A program made the translations under genes and the position numbers. A stretch of 64,000 nt of DNA from Pseudidiomarina piscicola (GTDB taxonomy: Bacteria > Pseudomonadota > Gammaproteobacteria > Enterobacterales > Alteromonadaceae): NCBI RefSeq assembly GCF_902806985.1, contig NZ_CADCXY010000005.1:1-64000 (forward strand). Direction: 5' to 3'. Of the stretch, positions 39,751 to 50,299 are shown in pieces. The notes under the pieces are model-generated. The model was not told where the DNA came from. It ran no database searches and saw nothing but the letters and a program-made list of their open reading frames with translations. Within the stretch, counting starts at the first letter, position 1; every line of letters starts with the position of its first letter.

Positions 39751-39996
39751 ATGAGTGATTTATCGCTAGAACAAGCTATTCAAGATTTAGAAAAAATTGT
39801 GGTTCAGCTCGAACAAGGCGAGTTGCCGCTCGAACAGGCTCTTGAACAGTTCGAAAAAGCGGTACGATTGTCGCGTTTAAGCCAACAAAAATTACAACAA
39901 GCTGAGCAGAAAGTAAGCCAATTATTGCAACAACAAAATGGTGAGGAACTGACGCCATTTGCTGCGACGCCAGAGCAAGATGAGGCCAGCTCGTGA
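39751..39996 (+). CDS. xseB: Exodeoxyribonuclease VII small subunit
   Basis: Small helical partner of XseA. ATG 39751 is used, with AGG seven bases upstream, giving 81 residues that start MSDLSLEQAIQDLEKIVVQL, the usual start of XseB. The helical repeat of Leu and Glu/Gln (QLEQGELPLEQALEQFEKAV) is the family signature. Its stop codon overlaps the ispA start (GTGA), so the pair is coupled. xseB-ispA-dxs is a conserved operon. Confidence 0.95.
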   Translation: MSDLSLEQAIQDLEKIVVQLEQGELPLEQALEQFEKAVRLSRLSQQKLQQAEQKVSQLLQQQNGEELTPFAATPEQDEASS

Positions 39997-40880
39997 AATT
40001 GACGGCCATGCTCGAGCAGCAGCGCGAGCGTATTAACTTGGTCCTTGGCCAACAGCTTGATGCACAAGCATCTGCAGCGGGTGAACTAAAAGCAGCGATG
40101 CGCCATGCGTTATTGCTAGGTGGCAAGCGGGTACGCCCCTTTCTCACCTACAGCGTAGGAACGCTCTGTTCAGCTCCTGCAGCAGCACTAGACAGCGCGG
40201 CGGCGGCCGTTGAATGCATCCATGCCTATTCATTGGTGCATGACGACTTGCCCGCCATGGACAACGACGACCTACGCCGTGGGCAACCCACCTGCCACCG
40301 GGCTTTTGACGAAGCGACCGCCATCTTGGCAGGTGATGCCTTACAAACCTTAGCCTTTGACTTGCTAAGTCAGCCACACAACGAGCTCGACAGTCAGCGA
40401 CAGCTAGCCATGCTGCGCACGCTGGCAAGCGCCAGTGGCATGCAGGGTATGTGTGCCGGGCAAAGCCTTGATCTCGAAGCCACCGACGCACAACTGAGTG
40501 AAGCCGACTTAGAACAAGTTCATCGACTTAAAACTGGGGCGCTTATCACTGCCGCAGTGCAGCTGGGTGTTCTTGCCGGCAACGACGAAGCGCAGCAGTA
40601 TTATGCCGACTTCAGTCAATTTGCCACTTGGTTAGGCCTTGCGTTTCAAGTTAAAGACGATATTTTGGATGTCACAAGTTCGACAGAAACTCTCGGTAAA
40701 ACAAACGGTAAAGACGAAGCAGCCAATAAAAGTACGTACGTACAGTTGCTTGGCTTAGACGGCGCCCAGGTTAAGCTCTCGCAATTACACCAGAAAGCGC
40801 TTCAAGCGCTCCACAGAATCCCCTACAATACACAGCTACTAGAAGAATTTGCAGAACAGTTGTTAAATCGGGATCATTAA
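39993..40880 (+). CDS. ispA: Farnesyl diphosphate synthase (geranyltranstransferase)
   Basis: Condenses IPP with DMAPP and GPP to form farnesyl diphosphate for ubiquinone, undecaprenyl phosphate and others. The two Asp-rich motifs bind magnesium and substrate: [14 protein letters not shown] and [19 protein letters not shown] and KTGALI are further signatures. The proposed start GTG 39993 overlaps the xseB stop. An in-frame ATG at 40008 is an alternative. 295 residues is normal. Confidence 0.95.
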   Translation: MKLTAMLEQQRERINLVLGQQLDAQASAAGELKAAMRHALLLGGKRVRPFLTYSVGTLCSAPAAALDSAAAAVECIHAYSLVHDDLPAMDNDDLRRGQPTCHRAFDEATAILAGDALQTLAFDLLSQPHNELDSQRQLAMLRTLASASGMQGMCAGQSLDLEATDAQLSEADLEQVHRLKTGALITAAVQLGVLAGNDEAQQYYADFSQFATWLGLAFQVKDDILDVTSSTETLGKTNGKDEAANKSTYVQLLGLDGAQVKLSQLHQKALQALHRIPYNTQLLEEFAEQLLNRDH

Positions 40881-40884
40881 TCGC

Positions 40885-42774
40885 ATGACATCTTCGTCTC
40901 ACGACACTTATCCGTTGCTCGACGGTATCGATAACCCAGCAGACTTGCGCACGTTACACGAGCGCCAGTTGCCACAACTTTGCGCGGAAGTTCGCGACTT
41001 CTTGCTGAACTCAGTCAGTCGCAGTAGTGGCCACTTAGCATCAGGGCTTGGCACCGTAGAACTTACCGTGGCCTTGCACTATGTGTACGCCACGCCACAC
41101 GACCAACTGGTGTGGGATGTCGGCCATCAAGCGTACCCACATAAGATACTGACTGGACGCAAGCAACAACTGCACACGATTCGACAAAAAGACGGCTTGC
41201 ACCCGTTTCCATGGCGGCCTGAAAGCGAATACGACACCTTAAGTGTCGGTCACTCTAGTACCTCCATCAGTGCAGCCTTAGGAATGGCCATCGCCGCCGA
41301 ACGAGAGCGTTCTGAGCAACGTGTTGTCGCGATTATTGGCGATGGTGCAATGACGGCAGGTATGGCGTTCGAAGCACTCAACCATGCGGGTGATATTAAG
41401 CCCGACATGTTAGTTATCTTAAATGATAACGATATGTCGATTTCAGAGAATGTTGGCGGCCTCAACAATCATCTTGCGCGGGTATTATCGGGTAAATTTT
41501 ATACCTCGATTCGCGAGGGTGGCAAAAAGCTTTTACAAGGCATGCCGGGCATTCAGCACCTTGCCAGTCGTGCTGAAGAACACATGAAAGGCATGGTTGC
41601 GCCAGGGACTATTTTTGAAGAGCTTGGCTTTAACTACATCGGTCCAATCGATGGTCATGATGTCGACTTGTTGGTGTCAACGCTGCGCAATATGCGCCAT
41701 TTGAAAGGTCCGCAGTTCTTGCATATTGTCACGCGCAAAGGCAAAGGCTATGAGCCCGCAGAAAAAGATCCGATTGGCTATCATGGGGTGCCTAAGTTCG
41801 ATCCAGCAACCACTTCATTGCCCACTAAGACACCAGCGACCCCTTCTTACTCAAAAGTCTTTGGTGACTGGTTGTGTGAAATGGCCGCAGCCGACCCGAA
41901 ACTGATGGCGGTAACGCCCGCCATGCGCGAAGGCTCGGGCATGGTTGAGTTTTCACGGCGCTATCCGCAGCAATATTTTGATGTTGCCATCGCTGAACAG
42001 CATGCGGTGACGTTTGGCGCTGGGCTTGCGATTGGCGGTTATCACCCGGTCGTCGCGATCTACTCGACGTTCTTACAGCGTGGTTACGACCAGCTTATTC
42101 ACGACGTTGCGTTACAAAACTTGCCGGTACTATTTGCGATTGACCGCGCTGGAATCGTAGGTGCCGATGGGCCAACCCATCAGGGCGCATTTGACCTCAG
42201 TTATCTGCGCTGTGTCCCTAACCTAGTGGTAATGACACCAAGTGATGAAAACGAGTGCCGTAATATGCTCTTCACCGGACACCGGTTACAACAGCCTGCC
42301 GCAGTGCGCTACCCGCGCGGTAACGGTATCGGCTGTAACATCGACGATCAGTTACAAGAATTAAGCATAGGTAAAGGTCGGTTAGTACGTGAAGCCTCAA
42401 CGCCAGAATCAAGCACCACCGTTGCCATTTTAAGTTTTGGTACGGTGTTACACGATGTGCTACCAGCCGCCGAGGCGCTCGACGCTACCGTCGCCGACAT
42501 GCGCTTTGTTAAACCACTCGATCAAGAGCTGATTCGTCAACTGGCGGAAGCCTACGATTTATTAGTCACGGTCGAAGATAACGTTGTTGCCGGAGGCGCT
42601 GGCAGCGCGGTAGGTGAATTCTTACACCAGCAGGGCTTAACCACGTCACTGCTGCAATTAGGTTTACCAGATACCTTTATTAAGCATGGTGATCAAACTG
42701 CCGTGCGCAACGAGCTTAAACTCGACGCCGCCGGCTTAGAACAAAGCATTCGTGAGCGCATAGCCCAGATGTAA
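40885..42774 (+). CDS. dxs: 1-deoxy-D-xylulose-5-phosphate synthase
   Basis: Condenses pyruvate and glyceraldehyde-3-phosphate to DXP, the first step of the MEP isoprenoid pathway and a precursor of thiamine and pyridoxal. The 629 residues show the thiamine-diphosphate motif [19 protein letters not shown] ending [24 protein letters not shown] near the N-terminus, and the transketolase-type [12 protein letters not shown]. It lies 4 bp after ispA, so both isoprenoid genes share the operon. The last 39 bp overlap the convergent pgpA gene. Confidence 0.97.
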   Translation: MTSSSHDTYPLLDGIDNPADLRTLHERQLPQLCAEVRDFLLNSVSRSSGHLASGLGTVELTVALHYVYATPHDQLVWDVGHQAYPHKILTGRKQQLHTIRQKDGLHPFPWRPESEYDTLSVGHSSTSISAALGMAIAAERERSEQRVVAIIGDGAMTAGMAFEALNHAGDIKPDMLVILNDNDMSISENVGGLNNHLARVLSGKFYTSIREGGKKLLQGMPGIQHLASRAEEHMKGMVAPGTIFEELGFNYIGPIDGHDVDLLVSTLRNMRHLKGPQFLHIVTRKGKGYEPAEKDPIGYHGVPKFDPATTSLPTKTPATPSYSKVFGDWLCEMAAADPKLMAVTPAMREGSGMVEFSRRYPQQYFDVAIAEQHAVTFGAGLAIGGYHPVVAIYSTFLQRGYDQLIHDVALQNLPVLFAIDRAGIVGADGPTHQGAFDLSYLRCVPNLVVMTPSDENECRNMLFTGHRLQQPAAVRYPRGNGIGCNIDDQLQELSIGKGRLVREASTPESSTTVAILSFGTVLHDVLPAAEALDATVADMRFVKPLDQELIRQLAEAYDLLVTVEDNVVAGGAGSAVGEFLHQQGLTTSLLQLGLPDTFIKHGDQTAVRNELKLDAAGLEQSIRERIAQM

Positions 42775-43251
42775 CAGTCCTGCGCTGACGATACCTGCTA
42801 AGATATCGTCAGCCATAATCCCTAAGCCACCGTGTAAATGCTTATCGCACCAGCCTATCGGGCCTGGTTTGACGATATCGAAAAAACGGAACAGCACAAA
42901 GGCCAAACTCAAATTAAGCAAGGTCGCCGGTAGCAAGCTCATTGCGAGTAAGTAACCGGCTATTTCATCTAACACGATTGCCGGGTGATCATGCACACCT
43001 AACGCGTCAGCAGTCATACGACATAAAACAATTCCCGCCCCGCTGACCAGCCCAGCAATAAGTAAATAAAGCCATGGCGAGACATCTTGCAGCAGTAACA
43101 CAATAGGAATTGCGGCTAAGGTTCCAAAGGTTCCGGGCGCTTTCGGTGCTAAACCACTGCCAAACCCCAATGACAAGAAGTGCACCGGATGCAGTAACTG
43201 TTTAACTTTTACTTTGGTGGGCCGCGTCGTCGCTTTAGCTGAAGTGGTCAT
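42736..43251 (-). CDS. pgpA: Phosphatidylglycerophosphatase A
   Basis: Dephosphorylates phosphatidylglycerol phosphate in the inner membrane. Characteristic sequences are [36 protein letters not shown] and [20 protein letters not shown] 43251 is preferred, since GAGG in the thiL end lies just upstream, giving about 171 residues as in E. coli (172). An in-frame ATG 43287 would add 12 residues inside thiL. It overlaps thiL by 17 bp upstream and dxs by 39 bp at the 3' end on the other strand. Confidence 0.92.
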   Translation of the reverse strand: MTTSAKATTRPTKVKVKQLLHPVHFLSLGFGSGLAPKAPGTFGTLAAIPIVLLLQDVSPWLYLLIAGLVSGAGIVLCRMTADALGVHDHPAIVLDEIAGYLLAMSLLPATLLNLSLAFVLFRFFDIVKPGPIGWCDKHLHGGLGIMADDILAGIVSAGLLHLGYALTNALF

Positions 43252-44209
43252 AGCCCTCACGCTCTCGTTGGCTGAACCAAGGCTCATCGTTTCGTAACAG
43301 CGTTAGTGTATTGGCCTCATTGGTAATTCGACCAATACAAATAGGTTTCGCTGGATGATGTGCAAGCACCGTATCGAAGACACCGCGGCGACTTTCTGGC
43401 ACGGTAAAACAGAGTTCATAATCGTCGCCACTGCTCAAGGCATAATCAATAGCGGCGTCAGCCGCGACAGACTCGGTCATAGCTAAGCTTAATGGTAATT
43501 CGTCAACATCAACTCGAGCGCCGACATTAGAAGCCTTGAGAATATGCTTAAGATCAGCGACTAAACCATCGGAGATATCGATAGCACTGGACGCAATTTC
43601 TCGTAAGTTTTGCCCTAAGGCTACGCGCGGAGACGGAAAATAGAGCCGTTCAAGCACCCGTCGATAGTGCGCATCGGAAATCGTCGTCCGTTGTTGCTGT
43701 ACGGCCAGCGCAAGACCCGCATCGCCAATGCAACCGCTAACAAACAGCCAATCGCCTGGCTTGGCACCATCGCGGCGCAACGCAGTGCCCGCTGGCACAA
43801 AGCCATGGGCGGTAACCGTTACAGTTAGGGGGCCTTTGGTAGTATCACCACCAATTAGTTGGCAACCATAATAGTCACAGATCTCTTTGAGTCCGTGGCT
43901 GAAGCCATTCAACCAATCTTGGTCGGCCTCGGGTAAGGTCAACGCTAAGGATAGCCATGCCGGCTCAGCGCCCATCGCCGCTAGATCACTTAGGTTCACC
44001 GCGGCGACCTTGTGCGCAATAGCGCGTGCAGGGGTTTGTTCGTCGAAATGGACACCACTGACCATAGTATCAGTGGCAACGACGAGTTCTGCGCCTTGAG
44101 GAAGCGCAAGCACAGCACCATCGTCGCCGACACCAAGCACCACATCGTCGCGTTGCGGCCAACGATGGGTGAAGTAGTTATCAATGAGATCGAACTCGCC
44201 AAAGGCCAT
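43235..44209 (-). CDS. thiL: Thiamine-monophosphate kinase
   Basis: Phosphorylates thiamine monophosphate to the active diphosphate. The 324 residues show the AIR-synthase-like fold with GVGDDGAVLALP, ATDTMVSGVHFD, LIGGDTTKGPL and AIDISDGLVADLKHIL, all typical. It is 11 bp downstream of nusB and overlaps pgpA. The ribH-nusB-thiL-pgpA order is as in E. coli. Confidence 0.96.
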   Translation of the reverse strand: MAFGEFDLIDNYFTHRWPQRDDVVLGVGDDGAVLALPQGAELVVATDTMVSGVHFDEQTPARAIAHKVAAVNLSDLAAMGAEPAWLSLALTLPEADQDWLNGFSHGLKEICDYYGCQLIGGDTTKGPLTVTVTAHGFVPAGTALRRDGAKPGDWLFVSGCIGDAGLALAVQQQRTTISDAHYRRVLERLYFPSPRVALGQNLREIASSAIDISDGLVADLKHILKASNVGARVDVDELPLSLAMTESVAADAAIDYALSSGDDYELCFTVPESRRGVFDTVLAHHPAKPICIGRITNEANTLTLLRNDEPWFSQREREGYDHFS

Positions 44210-44220
44210 AAACAGCCTTG

Positions 44221-44640
44221 CTATTTACGCGTTGGACGCAGGCTATCGATGGCTTTATCCAAAACGCCGTTGACGAATCGATGGCTTTCATCGGCGCCAA
44301 ATGATTTGGCTAATTCAATCGCTTCATTAATCGCTACTTTATAAGGCACATCAAGACGCTCACGAAGTTCAAACGCCGCCAAGCGAAGGACGGCTCGTTC
44401 AACATGATCGAGTTCGTTGAGGGGGCGATCTAAAAACGGTGCAAGCGAATCATCAAGCGCTTTGACCTGACCTGCAACACCACGCACTAATGCCAAAAAG
44501 TAGTCGACATCGATTTTACTGGTGTCGTTATCAGTGAGGAACTGAGCCTCAATGTCGCTCATGCTATTCTCACTTAGTTGCCAAGAATAGATGGCTTGTA
44601 CGGCAAGCTTGCGCGCTTTGCGACGTGCTGCTGGTTTCAT
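44221..44640 (-). CDS. nusB: Transcription antitermination factor NusB
   Basis: NusB with NusE binds boxA RNA and supports rRNA operon antitermination. The 139 residues match E. coli NusB in length and have [18 protein letters not shown] near the start, [16 protein letters not shown] and [14 protein letters not shown] with [14 protein letters not shown] precedes ATG 44640. It is 12 bp downstream of ribH. Confidence 0.96.
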   Translation of the reverse strand: MKPAARRKARKLAVQAIYSWQLSENSMSDIEAQFLTDNDTSKIDVDYFLALVRGVAGQVKALDDSLAPFLDRPLNELDHVERAVLRLAAFELRERLDVPYKVAINEAIELAKSFGADESHRFVNGVLDKAIDSLRPTRK

Positions 44641-44652
44641 AATCGTTCCCTC

Positions 44653-45117
44653 TTATAGCTGCTCAAGTACATTGACCATTTCAAGTGCGCTCAATGCAGC
44701 TTCAGCACCTTTGTTACCTGCTTTTGTGCCACTTCGTTCAATGGCTTGCTCGATAGTGTCAGTGGTAATCACCCCGTTCGCTACAGGAACACTGAACTCA
44801 TGCATTACACGGCTTAAGCCGCTATTACATTCACCTGCAACGAAGTCAAAATGTGGTGTGCCACCACGAATCACGGCACCGATTGCGATAATCGCATCAT
44901 AATCGCCAGTTGCAGCCAAACGACGGGCTACCAGCGGCAGTTCATAAGCACCTGGAGCTTTAACCACGGTAATATCATTATCAGCCACTTGGCCGTAATG
45001 CTTTAAGGCTGTTACCGCACCATCAACAAGGCTATCGACGACGAAATGGTTAAATCTCGAAACAACCAAAGCAAATTTTTTGCCTGGCGCAGCGATGCCT
45101 GCTTCAATTACGTTCAT
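44653..45117 (-). CDS. ribH: 6,7-dimethyl-8-ribityllumazine synthase
   Basis: Forms the lumazine precursor of riboflavin. The 154 residues include [30 protein letters not shown], the catalytic His context [17 protein letters not shown] and [21 protein letters not shown] precedes ATG 45117. A possible promoter lies in the 50-bp gap to the upstream acyltransferase gene. The other rib genes that usually precede it in E. coli relatives are not here. Confidence 0.96.
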   Translation of the reverse strand: MNVIEAGIAAPGKKFALVVSRFNHFVVDSLVDGAVTALKHYGQVADNDITVVKAPGAYELPLVARRLAATGDYDAIIAIGAVIRGGTPHFDFVAGECNSGLSRVMHEFSVPVANGVITTDTIEQAIERSGTKAGNKGAEAALSALEMVNVLEQL

Positions 45118-45146
45118 GATTGCATCCTTCTAAAGAAATCGGCGGG

Positions 45147-45155
45147 ATAATACCA
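45147..45155 (-). promoter_or_regulatory. Possible extended -10 promoter element upstream of ribH
   Basis: Read on the minus strand, 45155-45147 is TGGTATTAT, an extended -10 (TG, one base, TATTAT), 29 bp before the ribH start. No good -35 is visible, as can be the case for extended -10 promoters. The upstream genes could also be co-transcribed with ribH. Confidence 0.35.
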
Positions 45156-45167
45156 CAGTTTTTCGTA

Positions 45168-45773
45168 TCAGGCATGTTCAGGGTTTTTACCCACAGCATG
45201 CGACAACGCTTGCTTGACTCGCGCTAATTCACTGTCGATATCGCCGGTAATAAAAATCGGTGGGCAAATATCAACGGTTTTCTTGGCGAAGTCGAGTGCA
45301 ACAGGTACCACGGGCACATGAGCCGCTTTAGCGATGTGCAAAAAGCCCCTCTTCCACTCTTTTACCTTGGTTCTAGTTCCTTCAGGTGACAACGCCAATA
45401 TCAATTGCCCACGCTGCTGAAACTCACTCACCATTTGCCCCACCACACCCTGCGCTGAGCGACGATCAAGTGGAATTCCGCCGAGCCAGCGCAATAGCCC
45501 ATTCACTGGAAAACGAAAAATCGTATGTTTGCCTAAGTAAGAAAGGTTGAGCCCTAACGCCAGCATTACGAAAACACCAACGAAAAAGTCCCAGTTAGAG
45601 GTGTGCGGAGCGACCGGAATAATGGCTTGGCGAGTGGCAGGCAACTGGCCTTGAACTTTCCAGCCACCGAGCACCCGCATACCGACGCGCCCGACCCAAC
45701 GACTGAAGCGATTACCGCGCGTTGGGAAAGGTGCTCGTAAATGGGGTGGTATTAATTGATCAACATCATTCAT
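45168..45773 (-). CDS. PlsC-like lysophospholipid acyltransferase family protein
   Basis: 201 residues with the acyltransferase HX4D block HTSNWD near residue 57, then the FPxxG-type region FRFPVNGLLRWLGGIPLDRR and the second block LSPEGTRTK. It has one or two hydrophobic segments around residues 55-85. It probably transfers acyl groups to a lysophospholipid or related lipid, but it differs from canonical PlsC, so the substrate is uncertain. Its ATG overlaps the DUF3014 gene stop by 8 bp (ATGAATGA), so the two are translationally coupled. Confidence 0.85.
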   Translation of the reverse strand: MNDVDQLIPPHLRAPFPTRGNRFSRWVGRVGMRVLGGWKVQGQLPATRQAIIPVAPHTSNWDFFVGVFVMLALGLNLSYLGKHTIFRFPVNGLLRWLGGIPLDRRSAQGVVGQMVSEFQQRGQLILALSPEGTRTKVKEWKRGFLHIAKAAHVPVVPVALDFAKKTVDICPPIFITGDIDSELARVKQALSHAVGKNPEHA

Positions 45774-46641
45774 CTTGCAACGCAGCTTGCAGTGCTTCGA
45801 GCTTAAGTTTTACGCGGCGCATATTGTCCGGGCCCAACCGTAGCATCTGCTTCTGCGCGTCAGAAAGCGCCTCTAAGGCCGGATCTGCATAGCGATACAT
45901 GACACTGTCATCGTTCAGTTCAATTACGGTGCCGACCGATGGCGTGGCCATGAGCACTTCGATGGCGTCTAATACCACTCTATCGGCCTGCGCATCAGGG
46001 TAGCCGATTTCAGCCAAGGCTTCGTTAACTAATGGTTGATAGCGGTCGAGTAAGGTTGTCATCGTGTCCACGTCTAAGCTGACAAACCAATCGACCACCG
46101 TGTTGTAACGATCGTAGGAGCGCGGGTCGATATAAATTTTGTCGTCTTGTTCAAGCACCCGGAAACGACCTTTAGGACCACTCACGGGTGCTGCATCACG
46201 CACCACAACACCATTGCGAATGTTATCCAGAAAGACGACGGCATCGCGAATCAATTGTTCACTTTGCAAGGGCTCGACGGGCTGCTCGGCAGCAGCTAAG
46301 TCAGCAACCACTGCAGCGGTACTGTTTGAGAGGCTAGGTAACTCTGGTTCTGGTTCAACCGGCTCTGGCGGTTGCGGCTCGGTCTCAGTCGGCGTTTGCT
46401 CACCCAACTCAACGGTGTCGGCGGGGTCGGCGACCAGCTCTTGTTGCGGCTCTTCAGCCTCAGGAGCTGCTACCGGCGCTTCGACCACCTTAGGTGCTGG
46501 TGGGGTCGACGAGCTTGACTGCTGATCTGTTGCTAAATACCAAATCACCACAACTGCGAGTGCAATAACAACGAGTAAGGCTGCAATCAACTTGCCTTTG
46601 CCAGCTGGCTGAGGTGAGTTATTTGCGTCATGATCATTCAT
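45766..46641 (-). CDS. DUF3014-family membrane-anchored protein
   Basis: 291 residues: a short cytoplasmic start, one membrane helix (about 17-37), a Pro/Glu-rich low-complexity linker (about 45-115) and a C-terminal globular domain (about 125-290). The C-terminal region matches my recollection of DUF3014, whose function is unknown. AGGAG lies before ATG 46641. The gene is coupled by an 8-bp overlap to the acyltransferase, suggesting a shared envelope role. The linker would let the domain reach from the membrane into the periplasm. Confidence 0.75.
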   Translation of the reverse strand: MNDHDANNSPQPAGKGKLIAALLVVIALAVVVIWYLATDQQSSSSTPPAPKVVEAPVAAPEAEEPQQELVADPADTVELGEQTPTETEPQPPEPVEPEPELPSLSNSTAAVVADLAAAEQPVEPLQSEQLIRDAVVFLDNIRNGVVVRDAAPVSGPKGRFRVLEQDDKIYIDPRSYDRYNTVVDWFVSLDVDTMTTLLDRYQPLVNEALAEIGYPDAQADRVVLDAIEVLMATPSVGTVIELNDDSVMYRYADPALEALSDAQKQMLRLGPDNMRRVKLKLEALQAALQDE

Positions 46642-46659
46642 GTCAGCTCCTAAATACGG

Positions 46660-47439
46660 TTACTGGTCGCGCTCAGCACGCTGAAACACCAACTGTGAAT
46701 CCGTTGATTGCTCTGCGTTAAAGCGATAGCCATTAAGATTAAACTTTTTCAGTTCGGCCACACTAGTGATGCCATTTTCCATAATGAAACGGGCCATTGC
46801 ACCACGCGCCTTTTTCGCCCAAAAACTGATCACTTTAAACTGACCATTTTTTTCGTCTTTAAATACCGGCGTTATCACGTCAGCTTGTAAATTCTTAGTT
46901 TCGACACTAGAAAAATACTCATTTGACGCAAGGTTGACCAACACCTCACTGTTTGCGGCTTTCAAGTCTTCGTTCAGGGTGTCGGTAATGACATTGCCCC
47001 AGAACTCATAAAGATTCTTGCCGCGTGCGGTGTCTAGCTTGGTTCCCATTTCCAGACGATAGGGCTGCATCAGGTCCAGTGGCTTCAATACACCATATAG
47101 ACCCGACAAGATGCGTAAATGTTCCTGAGCAAAGGTAATTGTTTCTTCGGACATTTTTTCCGCTTGCAGTCCGGTATACACATCGCCATCGAAGGCAAAT
47201 AAGGCAGGACGTGAATTATCTGGTGTAAACGGCTGCTGCCAATCAGCGAATCGCGCAGCGTTTAAACCTGCCAACTTGTCGCTGATTTTCATCAGTGAGC
47301 CAAGCTCTTGGGGCGACAACGACTGACAACGATCAACCAGATCCTGAGCATATTCGAGTAGCCGCGGCTGGCTGTACTCGGCGGTTGGTAGCGGGCTCTC
47401 GTAGTCTAAGTTCTTTGCTGGTGATAACACGACTAACAT
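46660..47439 (-). CDS. yaaA: Peroxide stress protein YaaA (DUF328/UPF0246)
   Basis: A DNA-binding cytoplasmic protein that lowers free iron and protects against peroxide in E. coli. 259 residues is normal. Landmarks are the start [60 protein letters not shown] and [21 protein letters not shown] lies eight bases before ATG 47439. It follows secF by 38 bp, with a hairpin between them, so it may form a separate unit. Confidence 0.95.
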   Translation of the reverse strand: MLVVLSPAKNLDYESPLPTAEYSQPRLLEYAQDLVDRCQSLSPQELGSLMKISDKLAGLNAARFADWQQPFTPDNSRPALFAFDGDVYTGLQAEKMSEETITFAQEHLRILSGLYGVLKPLDLMQPYRLEMGTKLDTARGKNLYEFWGNVITDTLNEDLKAANSEVLVNLASNEYFSSVETKNLQADVITPVFKDEKNGQFKVISFWAKKARGAMARFIMENGITSVAELKKFNLNGYRFNAEQSTDSQLVFQRAERDQ

Positions 47440-47467
47440 TTAGCGTTCTCCTCTTCCCTAATAATCA

Positions 47468-47489
47468 CCGATGCCGGTTAAGGCATCGG
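47468..47489 (-). terminator. Hairpin at the secF stop codon
   Basis: CCGATGCC (47468-47475) and GGCATCGG (47482-47489) form a perfect 8-bp stem with a 6-base loop containing the secF stop. The following sequence is only weakly T-rich, so it may be a weak terminator or an mRNA processing element between secF and yaaA. Confidence 0.4.
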
Positions 47490-48425
47490 GTCTAGGTCTT
47501 CACCTTCTTTCTCAACTTCTGGCGGCATTAAGTCGTCACGGCTAACGCCTAAAGCAAGCGCCAACGAGCTGGCAATGTAAATCGATGAATAAGTACCGAT
47601 AATCACGCCAAATAGCAATGCCGTAGCAAAGCCATGAATTAACGCACCGCCCAGGAAGAACAAGGCTAACAATACCAGAATTGTCGTTAAGGAGGTGATC
47701 ACTGTCCGACTCATGGTGTTGGTCAGGGCACCATTGATAATCTCTTCTGGCGTTCCTTTACGGAATTTACGAAAGTTTTCACGGATCCGATCGCTCACCA
47801 CTACGGTATCGTTAATCGAGTAACCAATCACTGCGAGTAACGCCGCCAAAACAGTAAGGTCAAATTCCAGCCCTAGCACTGAAAATAAGCCCAAGGTAAG
47901 AATCACATCATGCGCCAACGCGCCGACCGCACCTAGTGCTAAACGCCACTCAAAGCGAAACGCAATATACACCAAGATACAAATCAACGCCGTGAGCATG
48001 GCAAGACCACCCTGCTCGGTCAGTTGGTCGCCAACATTAGGCCCAACAAACTCGATACGGCGCATGGTTACATCTTCATCGGCCGCTGCACGTAACAGCG
48101 ACAAAATAGACTCACCAACTTCTTGTGCTTTTACGCCTTCTTGCGGCTCAATGCGGATCAAGACGTCCTGCTGGGTGCCAAAATTCTGTACCACGGCGCC
48201 AGCAAAACCATTGGCATCAAGGGTGTCGCGGATCTCACTAAGATTCGCTTCACGCTCATAGCCGACCTCGATGACCGTACCACCGGTAAAGTCGAGGCCC
48301 CAGTTAAGCTGATTCACTGCCAGCGAGGCAATTGACGCCACCAATAAAATACCACTTAGAATCCACGACCCCATGCGCAACCGCATGAATGGTATAGCTT
48401 TATCCGTTTTAATTAACTCGTGCAT
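47478..48425 (-). CDS. secF: Protein translocase subunit SecF
   Basis: SecF with SecD uses the proton-motive force to complete protein export through SecYEG. The 315 residues have six membrane helices with a periplasmic domain after the first (about 40-130), the family motif GLDFTGGTVIEVGYE, and the helix-4/5 region VIGYSINDTVVVSDRIRENF. AGGAGGCCAC precedes ATG 48425. It lies 8 bp after secD. Confidence 0.97.
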   Translation of the reverse strand: MHELIKTDKAIPFMRLRMGSWILSGILLVASIASLAVNQLNWGLDFTGGTVIEVGYEREANLSEIRDTLDANGFAGAVVQNFGTQQDVLIRIEPQEGVKAQEVGESILSLLRAAADEDVTMRRIEFVGPNVGDQLTEQGGLAMLTALICILVYIAFRFEWRLALGAVGALAHDVILTLGLFSVLGLEFDLTVLAALLAVIGYSINDTVVVSDRIRENFRKFRKGTPEEIINGALTNTMSRTVITSLTTILVLLALFFLGGALIHGFATALLFGVIIGTYSSIYIASSLALALGVSRDDLMPPEVEKEGEDLDPMP

Positions 48426-48433
48426 GTGGCCTC

Positions 48434-50281
48434 CTAAACCGACAACTTCTCAATGCGTTTACCACCCCAGATGGCATTCACCACCGCACGGGTGCCGACA
48501 ATTGCGGTAAACATTGAGGTCACAATACCGATTGCTAGGGTTACCGCGAAACCTTTAATCGGCCCGGTACCAATAGCAAACAAAATAATTGCAGCGATTA
48601 ACGTGGTCACGTTGGCATCTGCAATGGTCGACAGAGCACTGTCGTAACCATGATGAATCGCTTGTTGCGGACTGCGCTTAGCTTTGAGCTCTTCACGGAT
48701 CCGCTCAAATATCAGTACGTTGGCATCCACCGCCATACCGACCGTTAAGACAATACCCGCCATACCAGGAAGGGTAAGCGTTGCACCTGGAATCATCGAC
48801 ATCACGCCGACAATGAGAATCAGGTTACTACCAAGAGCCAAGTTGGCTACCATGCCGAACTTTTTGTAGTACATGACCATAAACGCCAACACCAACACAA
48901 AGCCCCAAATAATGGCTTGCATACCCATGTTGATATTTTCTTGGCCTAAACTTGGTCCGACGGTGCGCTCTTCGACAATTTGAATGGGGGCGATTAACGC
49001 ACCCGCACGTAACAACAGCGCAAGATTTTGAGCTTCCTGCACAGAGTCGAGCCCGGTTATACGGAAGCTGCTGCCTAAACGCGATTGAATGGTGGCAACG
49101 TTGATCACTTCTTCTTTGCGTTCAAAGATAATGTTGTCTTCTTTGTCGCGCTCGCCCGTTGCTTTAAACTCAATGAACAAGGTTGCCATTGGGTTACCCA
49201 CATTGTCGCGGGTTGCCAGTGACATTTTCTCACCGCCAGTGCCGTCTAAGCTAATGTTCACTTGAGGGCGTTGGTTTTCATCGAAGCCAGAGTTGGCATT
49301 CACAATATGATCGCCAGTCAGGATCACATCGTCAGTGAGGAGCACATTCCCACCGTTACGGTTAGGGTAGAGTTCTGAACCAAAAGGTACACGCCCCATT
49401 TCCGCTTCGCGGACACTATTTTCATTGTCCACCATACGGAACTCTAGGGTTGCCGTCGCACCAAGAATTTCTTTCGCTCGCGCGGTGTCTTGAACACCTG
49501 GTAATTGCACGACAATACGATCTGCGCCTTGACGTTGAACCAAAGGCTCAGCAACTCCGAGTTCGTTAACTCGGTTACGTAAAATAGTGACGTTCTGTGA
49601 AATTGCGTAATCTTGCGTCTCTAAAACTTTTGCGTCAGTCATGCGCAGGGTTAGTTCCCGCGCAGCTTCGTTCTCGAGCAGCACATACCCTTCATAAAGT
49701 CCGTCGAGATAGCTTTCCGCGGCTTGATAATCGTCGGCTGTGCGTAAGGTTACATTGATAGCGTTGCCGTCGCGTTCGACAGCGGTATAACGAATCCGCT
49801 CTTCTCGAAGTTCAGTACGAACGGTATCGCGCATTTGTCCTAAGATTTTACGCATGGCTTCGTTCATATCCACTTCCATCAAGAAGTGCACGCCACCACG
49901 TAAATCTAGCCCTAACTTCATTGGCGTTGCGCCCAGCGCAGCAAGCCAGTCCGGCGTTGCAGCTGCCAAGTTCAAAGCCACCACATAGTCGCTACCAAGC
50001 TCGCGTAAAATAGCTTCACGGGCACGAAGTTGCTCGCTATCGGTCGACAATCGAACCAACAGTTGATTGTCTTCCATCACGATCGACTTTGGCGCAATAT
50101 CTAAATCAGCAAGCGTGTCTTCAACGCGACCCATCACTTGTGAGTCAACGGTTGTTGTACGCGTTGCTGAGACCTGAACCGCGAAGTCTTCGCCATATAA
50201 ATTAGGTAGCGCGTAGACTGCGGCGACCACGAGAATCATGGCCACCATCAGGTTTTTCCAGAGCGGAAACTTGTTTAACAC
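48434..50281 (-). CDS. secD: Protein translocase subunit SecD
   Basis: SecD is the larger partner of SecF. The 615 residues show one N-terminal helix, a large periplasmic part (P1 head and base, about 30-440) and five C-terminal helices. Landmarks are [36 protein letters not shown] and [17 protein letters not shown]. Start GTG 50281 has AAGGA about eight bases upstream. yajC precedes it by 18 bp. Confidence 0.97.
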   Translation of the reverse strand: MLNKFPLWKNLMVAMILVVAAVYALPNLYGEDFAVQVSATRTTTVDSQVMGRVEDTLADLDIAPKSIVMEDNQLLVRLSTDSEQLRAREAILRELGSDYVVALNLAAATPDWLAALGATPMKLGLDLRGGVHFLMEVDMNEAMRKILGQMRDTVRTELREERIRYTAVERDGNAINVTLRTADDYQAAESYLDGLYEGYVLLENEAARELTLRMTDAKVLETQDYAISQNVTILRNRVNELGVAEPLVQRQGADRIVVQLPGVQDTARAKEILGATATLEFRMVDNENSVREAEMGRVPFGSELYPNRNGGNVLLTDDVILTGDHIVNANSGFDENQRPQVNISLDGTGGEKMSLATRDNVGNPMATLFIEFKATGERDKEDNIIFERKEEVINVATIQSRLGSSFRITGLDSVQEAQNLALLLRAGALIAPIQIVEERTVGPSLGQENINMGMQAIIWGFVLVLAFMVMYYKKFGMVANLALGSNLILIVGVMSMIPGATLTLPGMAGIVLTVGMAVDANVLIFERIREELKAKRSPQQAIHHGYDSALSTIADANVTTLIAAIILFAIGTGPIKGFAVTLAIGIVTSMFTAIVGTRAVVNAIWGGKRIEKLSV

Positions 50282-50299
50282 GTTATATCCTTATCTCGA

